Positions 15,801 to 25,444 are shown, numbered from the stretch's first letter. The stretch is DNA of 64,000 bases from Erythrobacter sp. ANT-B3C2 (GCA_001683845.1 LXQI01000008.1:1-64000), one strand, 5' to 3'. Translations and numbers: made by a program. The notes: generated by a model not told the origin, from the sequence alone.

Positions 15801-16560
15801 GATCGCGCACGATTTCCAGCTCATACTTGCATTTGAGCCGTATGATCGCCGTGCGCGGCAATGCCCCTCCAGAAGACACGATGGCGCCTTCTGAGGTGAT
15901 GCCGATTGTTGCCGGGCAACAGATGCGGGGCGCAATTCCCACAGCCGCTCCCATGTCTCAAACTGCCATGATCGTCACGCAGGCGGCTCTGATCTGCAGC
16001 CTGAGTTCGTACCAGTCTAGATGCGTTGCGAGTACCGCGCAGTCAATTTGTGGTGAGCGCCACCGCCCCCGACGAGGCGCGCCGCTTTGCCGAAGCGAAT
16101 GTATTGCGCGGCTAGTATGTGCCTGATCGCAAGCTGGGCAGAGGCGCCAGAGTTAAGATCCGTCACCGCTCTCCTTGCCACTCTCCCGCTCCAGCGCCAA
16201 GAGGCCCGGCACGGCGCAGGAGCCGCCAACCCTGATGGCGACAAACCGCTAAACCGGAGCTGGTCAGTCCGGCCACTCGGACGATGGCCCGTCCCGTCAG
16301 GTCAGAGCGCGTGGTCGAAGCAGGATCCGATCTACACCGGCCTACCGGCGGTTCACGTGCTGGGCGAACGGCTCAGCCGCCGCCCAGCGTGATCAGCGAG
16401 AAGCAGTGCGCCCGTGGTCAACTCGCCATCGCCAGCGCCTCCTGCGAGCGAAACGAGGGTCTCGAATGGCACGCGTCGTCAGATACACAGGACGACAAAG
16501 AAGATTATTGCAAATCAGTCGCAGGAGCATTAGTCCCGCCGCTCTGGTAAGGGGGATTGT
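15801..16560. other. 760-bp gap without a recognisable gene
   Basis: Several short frames exist on both strands (for example minus 15733-15954 and plus 16284-16550) but none has a ribosome binding site, a known motif or a composition that stands out. The last 60 bases contain the promoter region and GGGGG-rich ribosome binding site of the receptor gene at 16561. Confidence 0.45.
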
Positions 16561-18810
16561 GTGACCGACCGAATGAAATTTGGCCTGATGGTATCAGCTG
16601 CCGTTATGATGCCACTGACGGCCGCGGCTAACGAAGCCGAAGATCAGGATCGCAGTGCGCTGCTGGATACGATCACCGTTACCGGCTCGAACGTGTCGCC
16701 AATCGATATCGGCGGCTCGGTGCAGGTGATCACGCAGGAAGAGTTGCGGGTCTTCGAGTACAGCGACGTGAACCGGATCCTTCGCCAGGTGCCGGGCGTG
16801 TTCCTCCAGGAGGAGGATGGTTTCGGCCTCCGCCCGAACATCGGCATCCGCGGATCCGGCACCGATCGCAGTGCGCGGGTGGCGATCATGGAAGATGGCG
16901 TGCTCAAGTCACCGGCGACCTATTCGGCGCCTGCTGCCTATTATTTCCCACGCATGGCGCGCATTTCCGGGGTGGAGATCGCCAAGGGCCCGGCGGCGAT
17001 CAAATACGGACCTTCGACGATCGGCGGCGCGATCAACTTCTTCTCCACGCCGATCCCTGACGTGCCCGCCGGCACTGTCGCGGCCAGCCTCACCGCGCTT
17101 GCGGGCAGCTATGAAAGCCAGCGGCTGCATGGGTGGGTTGGTGGCTGGGCGCCGCTGGGCGGCGGCATCGAACTAGGTGCGCTCGTCGAAGGGCTGTACG
17201 AACATTCCGATGGCTTCAAGCGTCTCGACATCGGCGGCTCGACCGGCTTTCGGATCGAGGATTACACCGCCAAGCTCGGGCTGCGCTCAGCCGATCGCCG
17301 CCACGGCCTTGAGCTTAAGTACCAGCGCAACGATGAGCGCAGCGACGAGACCTACCTCGGCCTCACGCTCATGGATTTCGCGGCCAATCCGAACCGGCGT
17401 TACAACGGCAGCCAGGTCGACGAGATGAATGTCGAGCATGAGACCTGGCAGCTCACCCATTCGGTCGAACTCGCGCCTCGCCTCAGCCTGACGACGATCG
17501 CCTACCGCACAGATACCGCGCGCTCGTGGTACAAGCTCAACGACGTGCGCAACGCTGCCAACACTGGCTGGTCGTCTCTGTCCGACGTGCTTGCCAATCC
17601 GGCCGCCAACTCACTGCAGCTGGCCGATCTGATGGGAGCCGCAGGCTACAACGGCCGTGCCGGAGCGCTGCGCGTGCGCAACAACAATCGCGTGTACCAG
17701 ACCACGGGCGTCCAGTCGGTGCTCAGCACCGGGTTTGACACGGGGAAAATCCGCCACACGCTCGAACTGTCCGCGCGCTACCACGAAGATTCCGAGGATC
17801 GCTTCCAGCAGGACGATCGCTACCAGATCGTTGATGGGCGGATGCAGCTGACGAGCGCCGGCGCGCCGGGCACGCAGGACAATCGTAAGGGCGACGCGAA
17901 GGCCTGGGCCTTCTTCGTGCGCGACACGATCGAGGCTGGGCCGGTCACTCTCGTGCCAGGGCTGCGATATGAAACCATTGATTTGCGCCAGACCCGGTGG
18001 GCGCTTGGCGATACGGCGCGCTCGACCCCCACACTAATCGCCCAGCGGACCATCGACGTCTTGATTCCGGGGATCTCCGCCAGCTTCGCGCTTTCGGATG
18101 ACCTACGCCTGATCGGCGGCGCGCACCGGGGCTTCACCAATCCGGCACCCGGCTCGAACGTCGATGTCGAGACCTCTTGGAATTACGAGGCTGGCATCCG
18201 GTTCGCCCGCAACGGCTGGCGGGCCGAGATCGTGGGTTTCTTGAACGATTACGAGAACCTGGTCGCCACCTGCACTGCCTCCAGCGGCGGCAATTGCGAG
18301 ATCGGCGATCAGTTTGAGGGCGATGCCGTCGATGTGAAGGGAATCGAAGTGCTCGCCAGGCACACACTCGGCAGCATTGCCAACGAGGGCTTCGAACTGC
18401 CGGTCTCGCTGGCCTACACCTTCGTCGAAGGCCGGTTCAACTCGGCCTTTTCGAGCGAATATGAGCCATGGGGCGAGGTGGAGGTCGATGACCGACTGCC
18501 CTATTTGCCGAGCCATCAGCTTGCGCTCAACGCCGGGCTAAGGGTCGAGCGCGCGCGGGTGAACGCGACCCTCAACTGGGTCAGCGAAACCCGGGCCACA
18601 GCCGGACAGGGTCCGATCGCCATCGGCGACCGAATCGACGAGCGCGTGCTGGTCGATCTATCGGCTGAGGTCGATCTCCTGCCAGGCCTCGCGGCATTCG
18701 GGACCGTGCAGAACCTGTTCGATGTCAGCTACAATGCCAGCTTCTCTCCATCGGGCGTTCGACCCGGAGCACCACGGCTGGCGATGGCGGGCCTGCGCGC
18801 TCGCTATTGA
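16561..18810 (+). CDS. TonB-dependent outer-membrane receptor, FecA-like
   Basis: A 749-residue receptor: signal peptide (about 1-23), a TonB box DTITVTG, plug domain with RGSGTDRSARVAIMEDGV and VEIAKGPAAIKYGPSTIGGA, and a 22-strand barrel ending in an aromatic C-terminus (GLRARY). The plug motifs are those of FecA, the ferric dicitrate receptor group, so a ferric-siderophore or citrate ligand is likely; a different metal complex is possible. No FecI/FecR genes are beside it. The start is a GTG with GGGGG four bases away. It ends convergent to the copper operon, 330 bases off. Confidence 0.9.
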   Translation: MTDRMKFGLMVSAAVMMPLTAAANEAEDQDRSALLDTITVTGSNVSPIDIGGSVQVITQEELRVFEYSDVNRILRQVPGVFLQEEDGFGLRPNIGIRGSGTDRSARVAIMEDGVLKSPATYSAPAAYYFPRMARISGVEIAKGPAAIKYGPSTIGGAINFFSTPIPDVPAGTVAASLTALAGSYESQRLHGWVGGWAPLGGGIELGALVEGLYEHSDGFKRLDIGGSTGFRIEDYTAKLGLRSADRRHGLELKYQRNDERSDETYLGLTLMDFAANPNRRYNGSQVDEMNVEHETWQLTHSVELAPRLSLTTIAYRTDTARSWYKLNDVRNAANTGWSSLSDVLANPAANSLQLADLMGAAGYNGRAGALRVRNNNRVYQTTGVQSVLSTGFDTGKIRHTLELSARYHEDSEDRFQQDDRYQIVDGRMQLTSAGAPGTQDNRKGDAKAWAFFVRDTIEAGPVTLVPGLRYETIDLRQTRWALGDTARSTPTLIAQRTIDVLIPGISASFALSDDLRLIGGAHRGFTNPAPGSNVDVETSWNYEAGIRFARNGWRAEIVGFLNDYENLVATCTASSGGNCEIGDQFEGDAVDVKGIEVLARHTLGSIANEGFELPVSLAYTFVEGRFNSAFSSEYEPWGEVEVDDRLPYLPSHQLALNAGLRVERARVNATLNWVSETRATAGQGPIAIGDRIDERVLVDLSAEVDLLPGLAAFGTVQNLFDVSYNASFSPSGVRPGAPRLAMAGLRARY

Positions 18811-19139
18811 CGGGTGGATTGCGGACCGGGGGGCTTGGCAACATCTCCCCCGTCATCGTGGTGCGCCTATAATCTGCTCTTCCGGGGCCGGAGGCGTGCA
18901 AAGCACAAAACTTCGTTCGCCTTCTCTGTCCATCCCCACCCAATTCGGCCGTTACCTAGATAAGGCGACACCCGAGAGCTGTCGGTCCCTCTCAAGTGCT
19001 CTTAAATTTAAGCGAATGACCGACCTCGGGCGAAATTGCTGCTGATCGGCTGGATGGTATCGCAATACCCCGAGCCAACGCGCAGAGAGACACGGTCCGA
19101 GCACCAGTCAACGTGCTGCAGGCCGCCGAGACAAGATCA
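18811..19139. other. Convergent intergenic gap
   Basis: Between the receptor (plus) and copB (minus). It contains GC-rich inverted runs just after the receptor stop (TGACGGG with CCCGTCA further on) that could help terminate both operons. No gene seen. Confidence 0.45.
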
Positions 19140-20330
19140 TCAGAACCAAGCGCGGATGCCGACCACGGCGTTGATCGACGAGGCATCCTCCCCGGCAATG
19201 CGCGCGAGATCTGCCGTCCGGCCGAGTTTCGTTTCGTGAACAATCCCGACATAGGGCGCAAATTCTCGCATAAATTCGTAGCGCAACCTCAGGCCGGCCT
19301 CGGCGCTGGTCAGGCCCGCTCCAAGGCCCAGCTCGGGAATGTCCTGCGCCGATAGGTCGAATTCAACCTTCGGCTGGAGGATCAGGCGCTGGGTAATCCG
19401 CTGGTCATATTCGGCCGAAGCACTCGCGCGCACCTCGCCCTCAGTCGAAAAGTAAACATATCCATCGACCTCGAGCCAGTAGGGGGCCAGACCCTCAACG
19501 CCGACTACAGCATGGGTCCGGTCCGGGCCCACACCCAGATCCTGCCGCACGCCGGCCTGAAAATTAAAGTAGGGGCCGATGGCGCGGCTGTAGAGCGCCT
19601 TCAGCTCGACGCTCCCGATCGGCTCGCCGAGCTCTCCTTCCCCATCGGCCTTGAATACGAAGCGGTTGATGTCCCCACCGAACCAGAAGTCGCTTTCGAA
19701 TTTGTAGCCTTCGTGCCCGTCGGCGATTTTCACCTCTGCAAGATCGATCATGACCTGGCTGAAGGTGCCGCCACCATGTTCGCGGCGTAGTGCATCCCGC
19801 GCGGGCTGCATTACTGTTTGTCCCCACACCCTATCCGCATAGTTCGCCGCCACCGGGCGCGGAGCCGGCAGGTCGCCTGCAGGCAGGTTCGTCCCCAGCG
19901 CGTCCCCTCCGCCGGGCCCGGTCGCGGGCGTGCAATGCCCCATTGTCGCATGTTCGGCCGGGCAGTCCGGGTCTTCTGCCGGCGGTGAGGCCGGCTCTGC
20001 CCCGGACATTGCACAGTGCCCCATCGCCGCATGTTCGGGCGGGCAACCTCCCGCACTCTCGCCGGGCGCCGGCTCCTGCATTGTGCAGTGCCCCATCTCC
20101 GCATGTTCGGGGGTGCAGCCGGCATCGCCATGCACGCCAGCCGAGGGGTCGCTCATCAAACAATGGCCCATCGCCGCATGCTCCGGCGTGCACGGGGCCG
20201 ATCCGGCAGGCGCGGAGCTCTGAGCCGGTGTCGCACCATGCTGGCCGTGCCCGCCGTGCGATTGCGCCAGCACGGGGGTCGCCGCGACGAGGACGCTCAG
20301 TGCAACGCCGCTGGAAAGCAGCCTGTTCAT
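19140..20330 (-). CDS. copB: Copper resistance protein B
   Basis: A 396-residue outer-membrane copper-resistance protein. After a signal peptide (1-23, VLAQ) comes a His/Met/Cys-rich region with four copies of Cys-x2-Glu-His-x2-Met-Gly-His-Cys, at Cys47-Cys57, Cys72-Cys82, Cys96-Cys106 and Cys123-Cys133. The rest (from about 160) is the CopB barrel domain: DRVWGQTVMQPARDALR, YKFESDFWFGGDINRF, ending AVVGIRAWF. The His/Met repeats should bind Cu(I)/Cu(II). The ATG at 20330 overlaps the copA stop (ATGA), so the two are translated together. Confidence 0.93.
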   Translation of the reverse strand: MNRLLSSGVALSVLVAATPVLAQSHGGHGQHGATPAQSSAPAGSAPCTPEHAAMGHCLMSDPSAGVHGDAGCTPEHAEMGHCTMQEPAPGESAGGCPPEHAAMGHCAMSGAEPASPPAEDPDCPAEHATMGHCTPATGPGGGDALGTNLPAGDLPAPRPVAANYADRVWGQTVMQPARDALRREHGGGTFSQVMIDLAEVKIADGHEGYKFESDFWFGGDINRFVFKADGEGELGEPIGSVELKALYSRAIGPYFNFQAGVRQDLGVGPDRTHAVVGVEGLAPYWLEVDGYVYFSTEGEVRASASAEYDQRITQRLILQPKVEFDLSAQDIPELGLGAGLTSAEAGLRLRYEFMREFAPYVGIVHETKLGRTADLARIAGEDASSINAVVGIRAWF

Positions 20331-22135
20331 GCCGCTTCCTCCCGCGGGCGGACCGTCACCACCTGCATCATCCCTGCGTGCATGTGGTAGAGCATGTGGC
20401 AGTGGAACGCCCAATCGCCGACGGCATCGGCGGTGAAGTCGAACGCCGCGGTGCCGCCGGGCTGCACGTTAACCGTGTGCTTGCGCGGCGCGTAATCGCC
20501 ATGCCCGGTCACCAACTCGAAGAAATGGCCGTGCAGGTGGATGGGGTGGGTCATCATCGTGTCGTTCACGAGCGTGATCCGGACACGCTCGCCTTCGAGG
20601 AACGGGATCGGGTCCTTGACCTCGGAGAGCTTCTCTCCGTCGAACGCCCACATGTAGCGCTCCATGTTGCCGGTGAGGTGGATGCGCATCTCTCGTTCCG
20701 GCGCGCGGATGTCGGGGTTGCGCTCCACCGCGACGAGATCGCGATAGGTCAGCACGCGGTGGCCTCCATCGTCCAGCCCCTGGCCGGGATCGCCCATCCG
20801 GTCGACCGGCATGGGCGAGATCGTCTGGACCGTCGGCGTCTTTTTCACGCTCGGGGCGACGGAGAAATCGCGCATCGAATGGTCCATGGCCATTCCGCCG
20901 GCCGCACCGTGCCCCATTGCCGCGTGATCCACGGCGGTGCCCCCCTCCATCGTGCAATGCCCCATCGCCGCGTGCTCGGCGGTGCAGCCGGCCGCCGCGC
21001 CCGACATGGCGCCGCCGCCATGGTCCATTCCGCCCATTCCCATGTCCGCCATGGTGGCGAGAGGTCGCTCGCGCAGCGGCGGCACCACCGCCGCCATGCC
21101 GGGCCGGGGCGCCAGCGTGGCGACCGCCATGCCCGACCTGTCGATGCTCTCGCCGATGATGGTATAGGCGCGCTCGTCCGCCGGCTCGACGATGGCATCG
21201 TACGTCTCGGCCACTGCGATCTGGAACTCGTCCACTTCCACCGGCCGCACATTCAGCCCGTCCGCCTGGACGATGGTGATCTTCAGCCCCGGGATGCGCA
21301 CGTTGAAGGTCGTCATCGCCGAGGCATTGACGAAGCGCAGCCGCACCCGCTCGCCCGCGTGGAACAGGCCGGTCCAATTGTCCTGCGGCCCGTGCCCGTT
21401 AATGAGGTAAGTGTAGGTCGAACCCGTCACGTCGGCGACATCGGTCGGGTCCATCCGCATCCGGCCCCACTCCAGGCGCTCGCTGGCCGACATCGGCTCG
21501 CCATCCGTCGCCGTCAGCTTCTGGTGATTGAAATAGCCTCCCATCTGCTTGAGCTTCCGGAAGATCGTGTGCGGGTGCATGAAGCTGAAGTCAGACAGCA
21601 CCACCACATGCTCGCGATCCGACACGATCGGATCGGTGCCCGCGGGGTCGATCACCATCGGGCCGTAATGCCCCATCTGCTCCTGCAACCCAGAGTGGCT
21701 GTGATACCAATAGGTGCCGGCCTGCAGGATCGGGAACTCGTAAGTGAAGGTGGTGTGCGGCCTGATCCCCGGGAAGCTGACCCCCGGCACGCCATCCATG
21801 TGGAACGGCAGGATCAGCCCATGCCAGTGGATCGAGCTGTCCTCATCCAGTGCGTTTTCGACGTGCAGGCGCACGTTCTGCCCCTCGCGCAGCCGGATCA
21901 GCGGCCCGGGCACGGTGCCGTTGATGCCGATGGCATGGCCCTGCCGGCCATCGATGGTCGCCATCTGGTGAGCGATGCGCAGGCGGATATCCTCGCCGGA
22001 GACCACTGCGAGATCGCGCGAAAGGCCGGGCGCATTGGTCTGCGCCCAGGCGGGCATCCATGCGGACAGCGCCAGCGCGCTGCCGCCGATTCCCGCACCA
22101 CGCAGCAGCTGCCGCCGATCGAACAATTCATTCAT
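20327..22135 (-). CDS. copA: Copper resistance multicopper oxidase CopA
   Basis: A 602-residue periplasmic multicopper oxidase that oxidises Cu(I) to the less toxic Cu(II). The N-terminus is a Tat signal (RRQLLRG followed by a hydrophobic stretch to AWAQ). All four copper sites are seen: HWHG at 103-106, HSHSG at 145-149, HPIHLHG at 530-536, and HCHMLYHMH at 578-586 with the type-1 Cys579. A Met/His-rich insert at about 361-421 includes CTAEHAAMGHC (384-394), the same repeat as in CopB, plus a degenerate copy ending MGHG at 410. It heads the copA-copB pair in the CueR-controlled operon. Confidence 0.95.
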   Translation of the reverse strand: MNELFDRRQLLRGAGIGGSALALSAWMPAWAQTNAPGLSRDLAVVSGEDIRLRIAHQMATIDGRQGHAIGINGTVPGPLIRLREGQNVRLHVENALDEDSSIHWHGLILPFHMDGVPGVSFPGIRPHTTFTYEFPILQAGTYWYHSHSGLQEQMGHYGPMVIDPAGTDPIVSDREHVVVLSDFSFMHPHTIFRKLKQMGGYFNHQKLTATDGEPMSASERLEWGRMRMDPTDVADVTGSTYTYLINGHGPQDNWTGLFHAGERVRLRFVNASAMTTFNVRIPGLKITIVQADGLNVRPVEVDEFQIAVAETYDAIVEPADERAYTIIGESIDRSGMAVATLAPRPGMAAVVPPLRERPLATMADMGMGGMDHGGGAMSGAAAGCTAEHAAMGHCTMEGGTAVDHAAMGHGAAGGMAMDHSMRDFSVAPSVKKTPTVQTISPMPVDRMGDPGQGLDDGGHRVLTYRDLVAVERNPDIRAPEREMRIHLTGNMERYMWAFDGEKLSEVKDPIPFLEGERVRITLVNDTMMTHPIHLHGHFFELVTGHGDYAPRKHTVNVQPGGTAAFDFTADAVGDWAFHCHMLYHMHAGMMQVVTVRPREEAA

Positions 22136-22226
22136 AAGTGGATCAAAGCTCCGTTCTTAGGCGCGGGATAGGCAATGCTGTCGGCTGTCCCTCGGGTCGC
22201 GACAGGTAAGCGAGATCGGTGCATGA

Positions 22227-22988
22227 TCAATGCAGCCCGAGTACGGACGGCTTGACGATCATCCACACCGCCATGGCGACCATCATGACATTCTCGGTCA
22301 GGGAGACGAAACCCAGCGGCACCTTGCTGTCCCCACCCACGCAGGCGCATTTGAGCTCGCGTCGATCGATGTAGACCGCCTTGAACACCGACACTGCACC
22401 CACAGTACCGATAAACAGCGCGATCGGTACCGAAAGCCACATGAACGCGCCCGCGATCATCAGCACGCCCGCCGCACCCTCGGCATAGGGATAGATATAC
22501 CCATAGGGCACCCACCTTTTGGCGAGCAGGTCATAGTTCAGGAACATCGTTGCGAAGCTGTCGATGTTCTTCAGCTTCTGGAGCGCCAGCAGGCACATCG
22601 AGAAGGCGATGAACCTCTCACCCGTGCGGATGCCGATCACCTCGCCCGAAATCGCCCAGCTGGCCGCAACCGCCATCAGCGCCGCCATGGCGAACAGGGC
22701 AATCACGGGAGTGTAGGTGACCGCGTCCTTGTCTTTCACCCGCTTGCCAAAATGGCGCCGCAGATCGTCATATCCGCCGATACGCTGGCCATCGATGAAG
22801 ATCTGGGGCGTCGTCTTGACCGCGTGTGCAGCCTTGAACGCGTCGGTCTCCGCGCGGGTCGTCAGGTGATTGTCCGCCACTTCAATGCCCTGACGTTTTA
22901 GCAGATCGACCGCCATAAGCCCGTAAGGGCAGGTGTGTTCGGCCATCACCATCCGGTACAATTCGGCCTGCCGTGCAGCCTGCGCCAT
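22227..22988 (-). CDS. Glutaredoxin-MauE/DoxX-type membrane fusion protein
   Basis: A 253-residue protein with an N-terminal glutaredoxin domain (about 8-85; active site HTCPYGL, so only one Cys, then KTTPQIFIDGQRIGGYDDL) fused to a membrane domain with four or five helices of the MauE/DoxX type, containing the CACVGGDSKVPLG loop. MauE proteins handle thiol/disulfide exchange for periplasmic cysteine-rich targets; in a copper operon a role in keeping Cys-rich CopB/CopA in the right redox state is a fair guess. It is first in the minus-strand operon directly after the CueR operator; the ATG at 22988 follows GGGAGCAGGA. Confidence 0.8.
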   Translation of the reverse strand: MAQAARQAELYRMVMAEHTCPYGLMAVDLLKRQGIEVADNHLTTRAETDAFKAAHAVKTTPQIFIDGQRIGGYDDLRRHFGKRVKDKDAVTYTPVIALFAMAALMAVAASWAISGEVIGIRTGERFIAFSMCLLALQKLKNIDSFATMFLNYDLLAKRWVPYGYIYPYAEGAAGVLMIAGAFMWLSVPIALFIGTVGAVSVFKAVYIDRRELKCACVGGDSKVPLGFVSLTENVMMVAMAVWMIVKPSVLGLH

Positions 22989-23057
22989 GTCCTGCTCCCT
23001 GCCAGCGCGGGCTGGTTCAAATCCGCCTACGCACTGTCGTCGTGCTACCATGTGGGG

Positions 23058-23074
23058 CTTCCAACCATTGGAAG
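23058..23074 (-). promoter_or_regulatory. CueR-type operator of the copper operon
   Basis: A perfect dyad CTTCCAA-CCA-TTGGAAG lies between the divergent cueR and glutaredoxin-copAB genes. Read on the minus strand it is preceded directly by the -35 hexamer TTGACC, giving the MerR-family arrangement of a dyad within an extended -35/-10 spacer. The -10 is weak, as expected for an activator-dependent promoter. It should control the minus-strand operon in response to Cu(I). Confidence 0.75.
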
Positions 23075-23130
23075 GTCAAGGACTCACGTGATAAGTGTTG
23101 GCGCCCGTCGATTTTGGGGGAAGGCTAGAT

Positions 23131-23544
23131 ATGAACATCGGGGAAGCGGCCCGCCAATCGGGCATCTCGGCCAAGATGATCCGCTATTACGAGGAGATCG
23201 GCCTGATCCCCCCGGCCGATCGCCGAGCGTCCGGCTATCGCGACTATTCCGAGGCGGATGTGCACGAGTTGCGCTTCATCTGCCGCGCGCGCGATCTTGG
23301 CTTCATGGTCGCAGAGATCTCCGAACTGCTCGGCCTCTGGCGCGACCGGGGCAGGCGAAGCGGCGAGGTGAAGGCGCTGGCCTGCGAGCACATCACCCGG
23401 CTCCGCCGCAAGATCGACGATCTGCAGGCCATGGTCGACACGCTGGAGACTCTGGCCGATCGCTGTGCCGGCGATGACAGACCCGATTGCCCGATCATCG
23501 AACGCCTTGGCGCTCCGACCTGCTTCCCGCCGACTGCGCAATGA
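23131..23544 (+). CDS. cueR: CueR family copper-responsive MerR regulator
   Basis: A 137-residue MerR protein: winged HTH (MNIGEAARQSGISAKMIRYY at 1-20, IGLIPPADRRASGYRDYSE), dimerisation helix, and a C-terminal metal loop with Cys112 and Cys120 (CAGDDRPDC then PII), the two cysteines that bind one Cu(I) in CueR. The absence of a third Cys in helix 4 argues against mercury. It is divergent from the copper operon with the operator between. The ATG at 23131 follows GGGGGAAGG. Confidence 0.9.
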   Translation: MNIGEAARQSGISAKMIRYYEEIGLIPPADRRASGYRDYSEADVHELRFICRARDLGFMVAEISELLGLWRDRGRRSGEVKALACEHITRLRRKIDDLQAMVDTLETLADRCAGDDRPDCPIIERLGAPTCFPPTAQ

Positions 23545-23735
23545 GTTGTTCGGCCCTGGCCATCGCCGATATGCTGGTTTTGGAAAGGTGGGAGTCCTGA
23601 GGGAGCAGCCCGCATCGGCGAGCGGGCGTTCATCTTGGTGGCTTTAACGAAGGGTTTCAGTTCGAGCCTGCAAGAATTCAGGTGCTTGCTCCAAGCGACC
23701 ACCCGTTGAAATATGACAAGTTACCGGAGATTGAT

Positions 23736-24125
23736 ATGCCTTCCCTTCCAAAATTCCTCCTGTCGGCTGCGACAGCGCTCGCCATTGCCATTCCCGGCGT
23801 GGCGATCGCCCATCCGTCGCTCGTTTCGGCATCCCCGGCCGCGAACGCATCGGCCACCGCCGTATCGCGCATCGTCCTGCGCTTCAGCGAGCGTCTGACT
23901 CCCAGACTTGCCGGGGCGACGCTGACGATGACCGGAATGCCCGGCATGGCCGATCATCCGGACATGGAGATGAACGGCGTTCAGGCTGCGATCGGCAGCG
24001 ACGGCAGGTCAATCGTGCTGACCTCGGCGAAGCCGCTTCCGGCCGGCACCTACCGGGTGGATTGGTACGCGGTGGGCGCCGATACCCACCGGATCACGGG
24101 CACACACGCATTCGCCGTTCGCTGA
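23736..24125 (+). CDS. copC: Copper resistance protein CopC
   Basis: A 129-residue periplasmic copper-binding protein: signal peptide ending GVAIA followed by the mature N-terminal His (HPSLVSASPAANA), the first Cu(II) ligand of CopC. The immunoglobulin-like fold continues with IVLRFSERLTP and ends with a second His cluster (DTHRITGTHAFAV). A short Met motif (MTGMPGMADHPDMEM) may add a Cu(I) site. The ATG at 23736 is preceded by CCGGAGA. copD starts two bases after its stop, so they form one transcript. Confidence 0.88.
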   Translation: MPSLPKFLLSAATALAIAIPGVAIAHPSLVSASPAANASATAVSRIVLRFSERLTPRLAGATLTMTGMPGMADHPDMEMNGVQAAIGSDGRSIVLTSAKPLPAGTYRVDWYAVGADTHRITGTHAFAVR

Positions 24126-24126
24126 T

Positions 24127-25005
24127 GTGATCGCTTGGGCAGCAGGAGAAAGCGCCGCTGTCACGCTGCGCTTTCTCGTCTATCTCGACCTGCTGCTGCT
24201 CGCCGGATTGTCGCTCTGCGCGGGTCGCACGATGCCGGGGGAAGCCCCCGTCTACCCAATCGCATGGCTGGCAATTGCAGGCGCGGTCCTCACGCTCGTG
24301 CAATGGCTAGCGACCGCGCTGGCGATGGTGGGCGGCAATATGGCGCTGCTGGATGCCGAAATGCTCGGGTTTCTCGCCTTCGAGACGCCGATGGGTATCT
24401 CCGGCGTCGCCCGATTATCATTGCTCGCGGTGCTGGCGATGGCGGTTCTGGGGGTTAGGCGTGCGCGCTGGCTGCATGGGCTTCTGGCCGTAGGGGCAAT
24501 AGCAACACTGGCGTGGAGCGGGCATGCCGGCGCGAGCGAGGGCGTCGTCGGTGCAATCCACCGGGCATCCGACATTGTTCACCTGATCGCCGCCTCGGCG
24601 TGGTTGGGCATGCTGGCCCTTCTGCTCGGTGCGATCTTCCAGCGGACAAGCACGCCAGTTCTGATCGCCGCGCTTCGCCGCTTCGCCGGGCCAGGAACAC
24701 TCATCGTCGCCGCTTTGCTCGTTTCGGGCTTGATCAATCTATGGGCCATTGTCGGAATTGGCGCGCTCCCCCAGTTGATTGCGAGCGATTACGGCCGGGT
24801 GCTGGGTCTGAAGCTGGTCCTGTTCACGGTGATGTTGGGCTTTGCGGCGCTTAATCGCTGGCACCTCACGCCACGCCTGCAAGGCCCGTCTGGTGCGCCA
24901 GCGCGGCGCCTCCAGAACAGTGTCAGCCTGGAGACAGGGCTGGCCGTGGGTGTCATTCTCGCGGTCGCAGCACTGGGCACCATGTCACCCACCGGGACGG
25001 AATAG
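24127..25005 (+). CDS. copD: Copper resistance membrane protein CopD
   Basis: A 292-residue inner-membrane protein with eight predicted helices, of the CopD family that moves copper with the help of CopC. Conserved positions seen are AIHRASDIVHLIAASAWLGML and the ALNRWHLTPRL loop towards the end. It starts with GTG one base after the copC stop; an overlapping ATG is followed at once by TGA. It is convergent with the response regulator at 25073. Confidence 0.85.
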   Translation: MIAWAAGESAAVTLRFLVYLDLLLLAGLSLCAGRTMPGEAPVYPIAWLAIAGAVLTLVQWLATALAMVGGNMALLDAEMLGFLAFETPMGISGVARLSLLAVLAMAVLGVRRARWLHGLLAVGAIATLAWSGHAGASEGVVGAIHRASDIVHLIAASAWLGMLALLLGAIFQRTSTPVLIAALRRFAGPGTLIVAALLVSGLINLWAIVGIGALPQLIASDYGRVLGLKLVLFTVMLGFAALNRWHLTPRLQGPSGAPARRLQNSVSLETGLAVGVILAVAALGTMSPTGTE

Positions 25006-25072
25006 ATCAATCGCATCGAACGGTGCCTCGATCCCGTATGGCTATCATCCGGAAACCGGCACCGGGGCTCCC

Positions 25073-25444
25073 CTACTCGGCGCGCTCGACCAGCTTCAAG
25101 AGCTCGCTCTCGAGCTGAGACAACATGTAAGGCTTTTCGAGGCACGCTGCACCGGTCAGGTTCCCAGGTAGACCGCCATCCCGATGCCCGGTGGCGAACA
25201 GGACGGGGCAGCCGCGCTCGAGCAAGAGCGCGCCGACCGGATAGCTGGTGCCGCCTCGGATGTTGACGTCCAGGAGGGCGCAATCGAAGTCTTCGGTCTC
25301 CGCTGCGGCAAGCGCTTCGTCGAGCCGGGCGATCGGTCCGACCATGTCCCACCCCAATGTTTCGAGCGCATCCTCGATCACCATGGCGATGAGCGGTTCG
25401 TCCTCCACCACCAGGATCCGGACCGGTCGAGCCCCTGGCTTCAT
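25073..25444 (-). CDS. Single-domain response regulator
   Basis: A 123-residue receiver domain only: the acidic pair in VVEDEPLIAMV, phospho-acceptor Asp near residue 58 in CALLDVNIRGG, Thr/Ser in LFATGH and the invariant Lys in CLEKPYML. No output domain. It overlaps the histidine kinase stop by ATGA. HWE kinases often pair with such receivers in general-stress or chemosensory-like circuits. It is the natural target of the upstream kinase. Confidence 0.9.
   Translation of the reverse strand: MKPGARPVRILVVEDEPLIAMVIEDALETLGWDMVGPIARLDEALAAAETEDFDCALLDVNIRGGTSYPVGALLLERGCPVLFATGHRDGGLPGNLTGAACLEKPYMLSQLESELLKLVERAE

Noticed and set aside
19790-22171. A 793-codon plus-strand open frame opposite copA and copB
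   Set aside because: It is antisense to two clear copper genes, is extremely Arg/His-rich, and has no start signals. Long antisense frames are common at this GC content.
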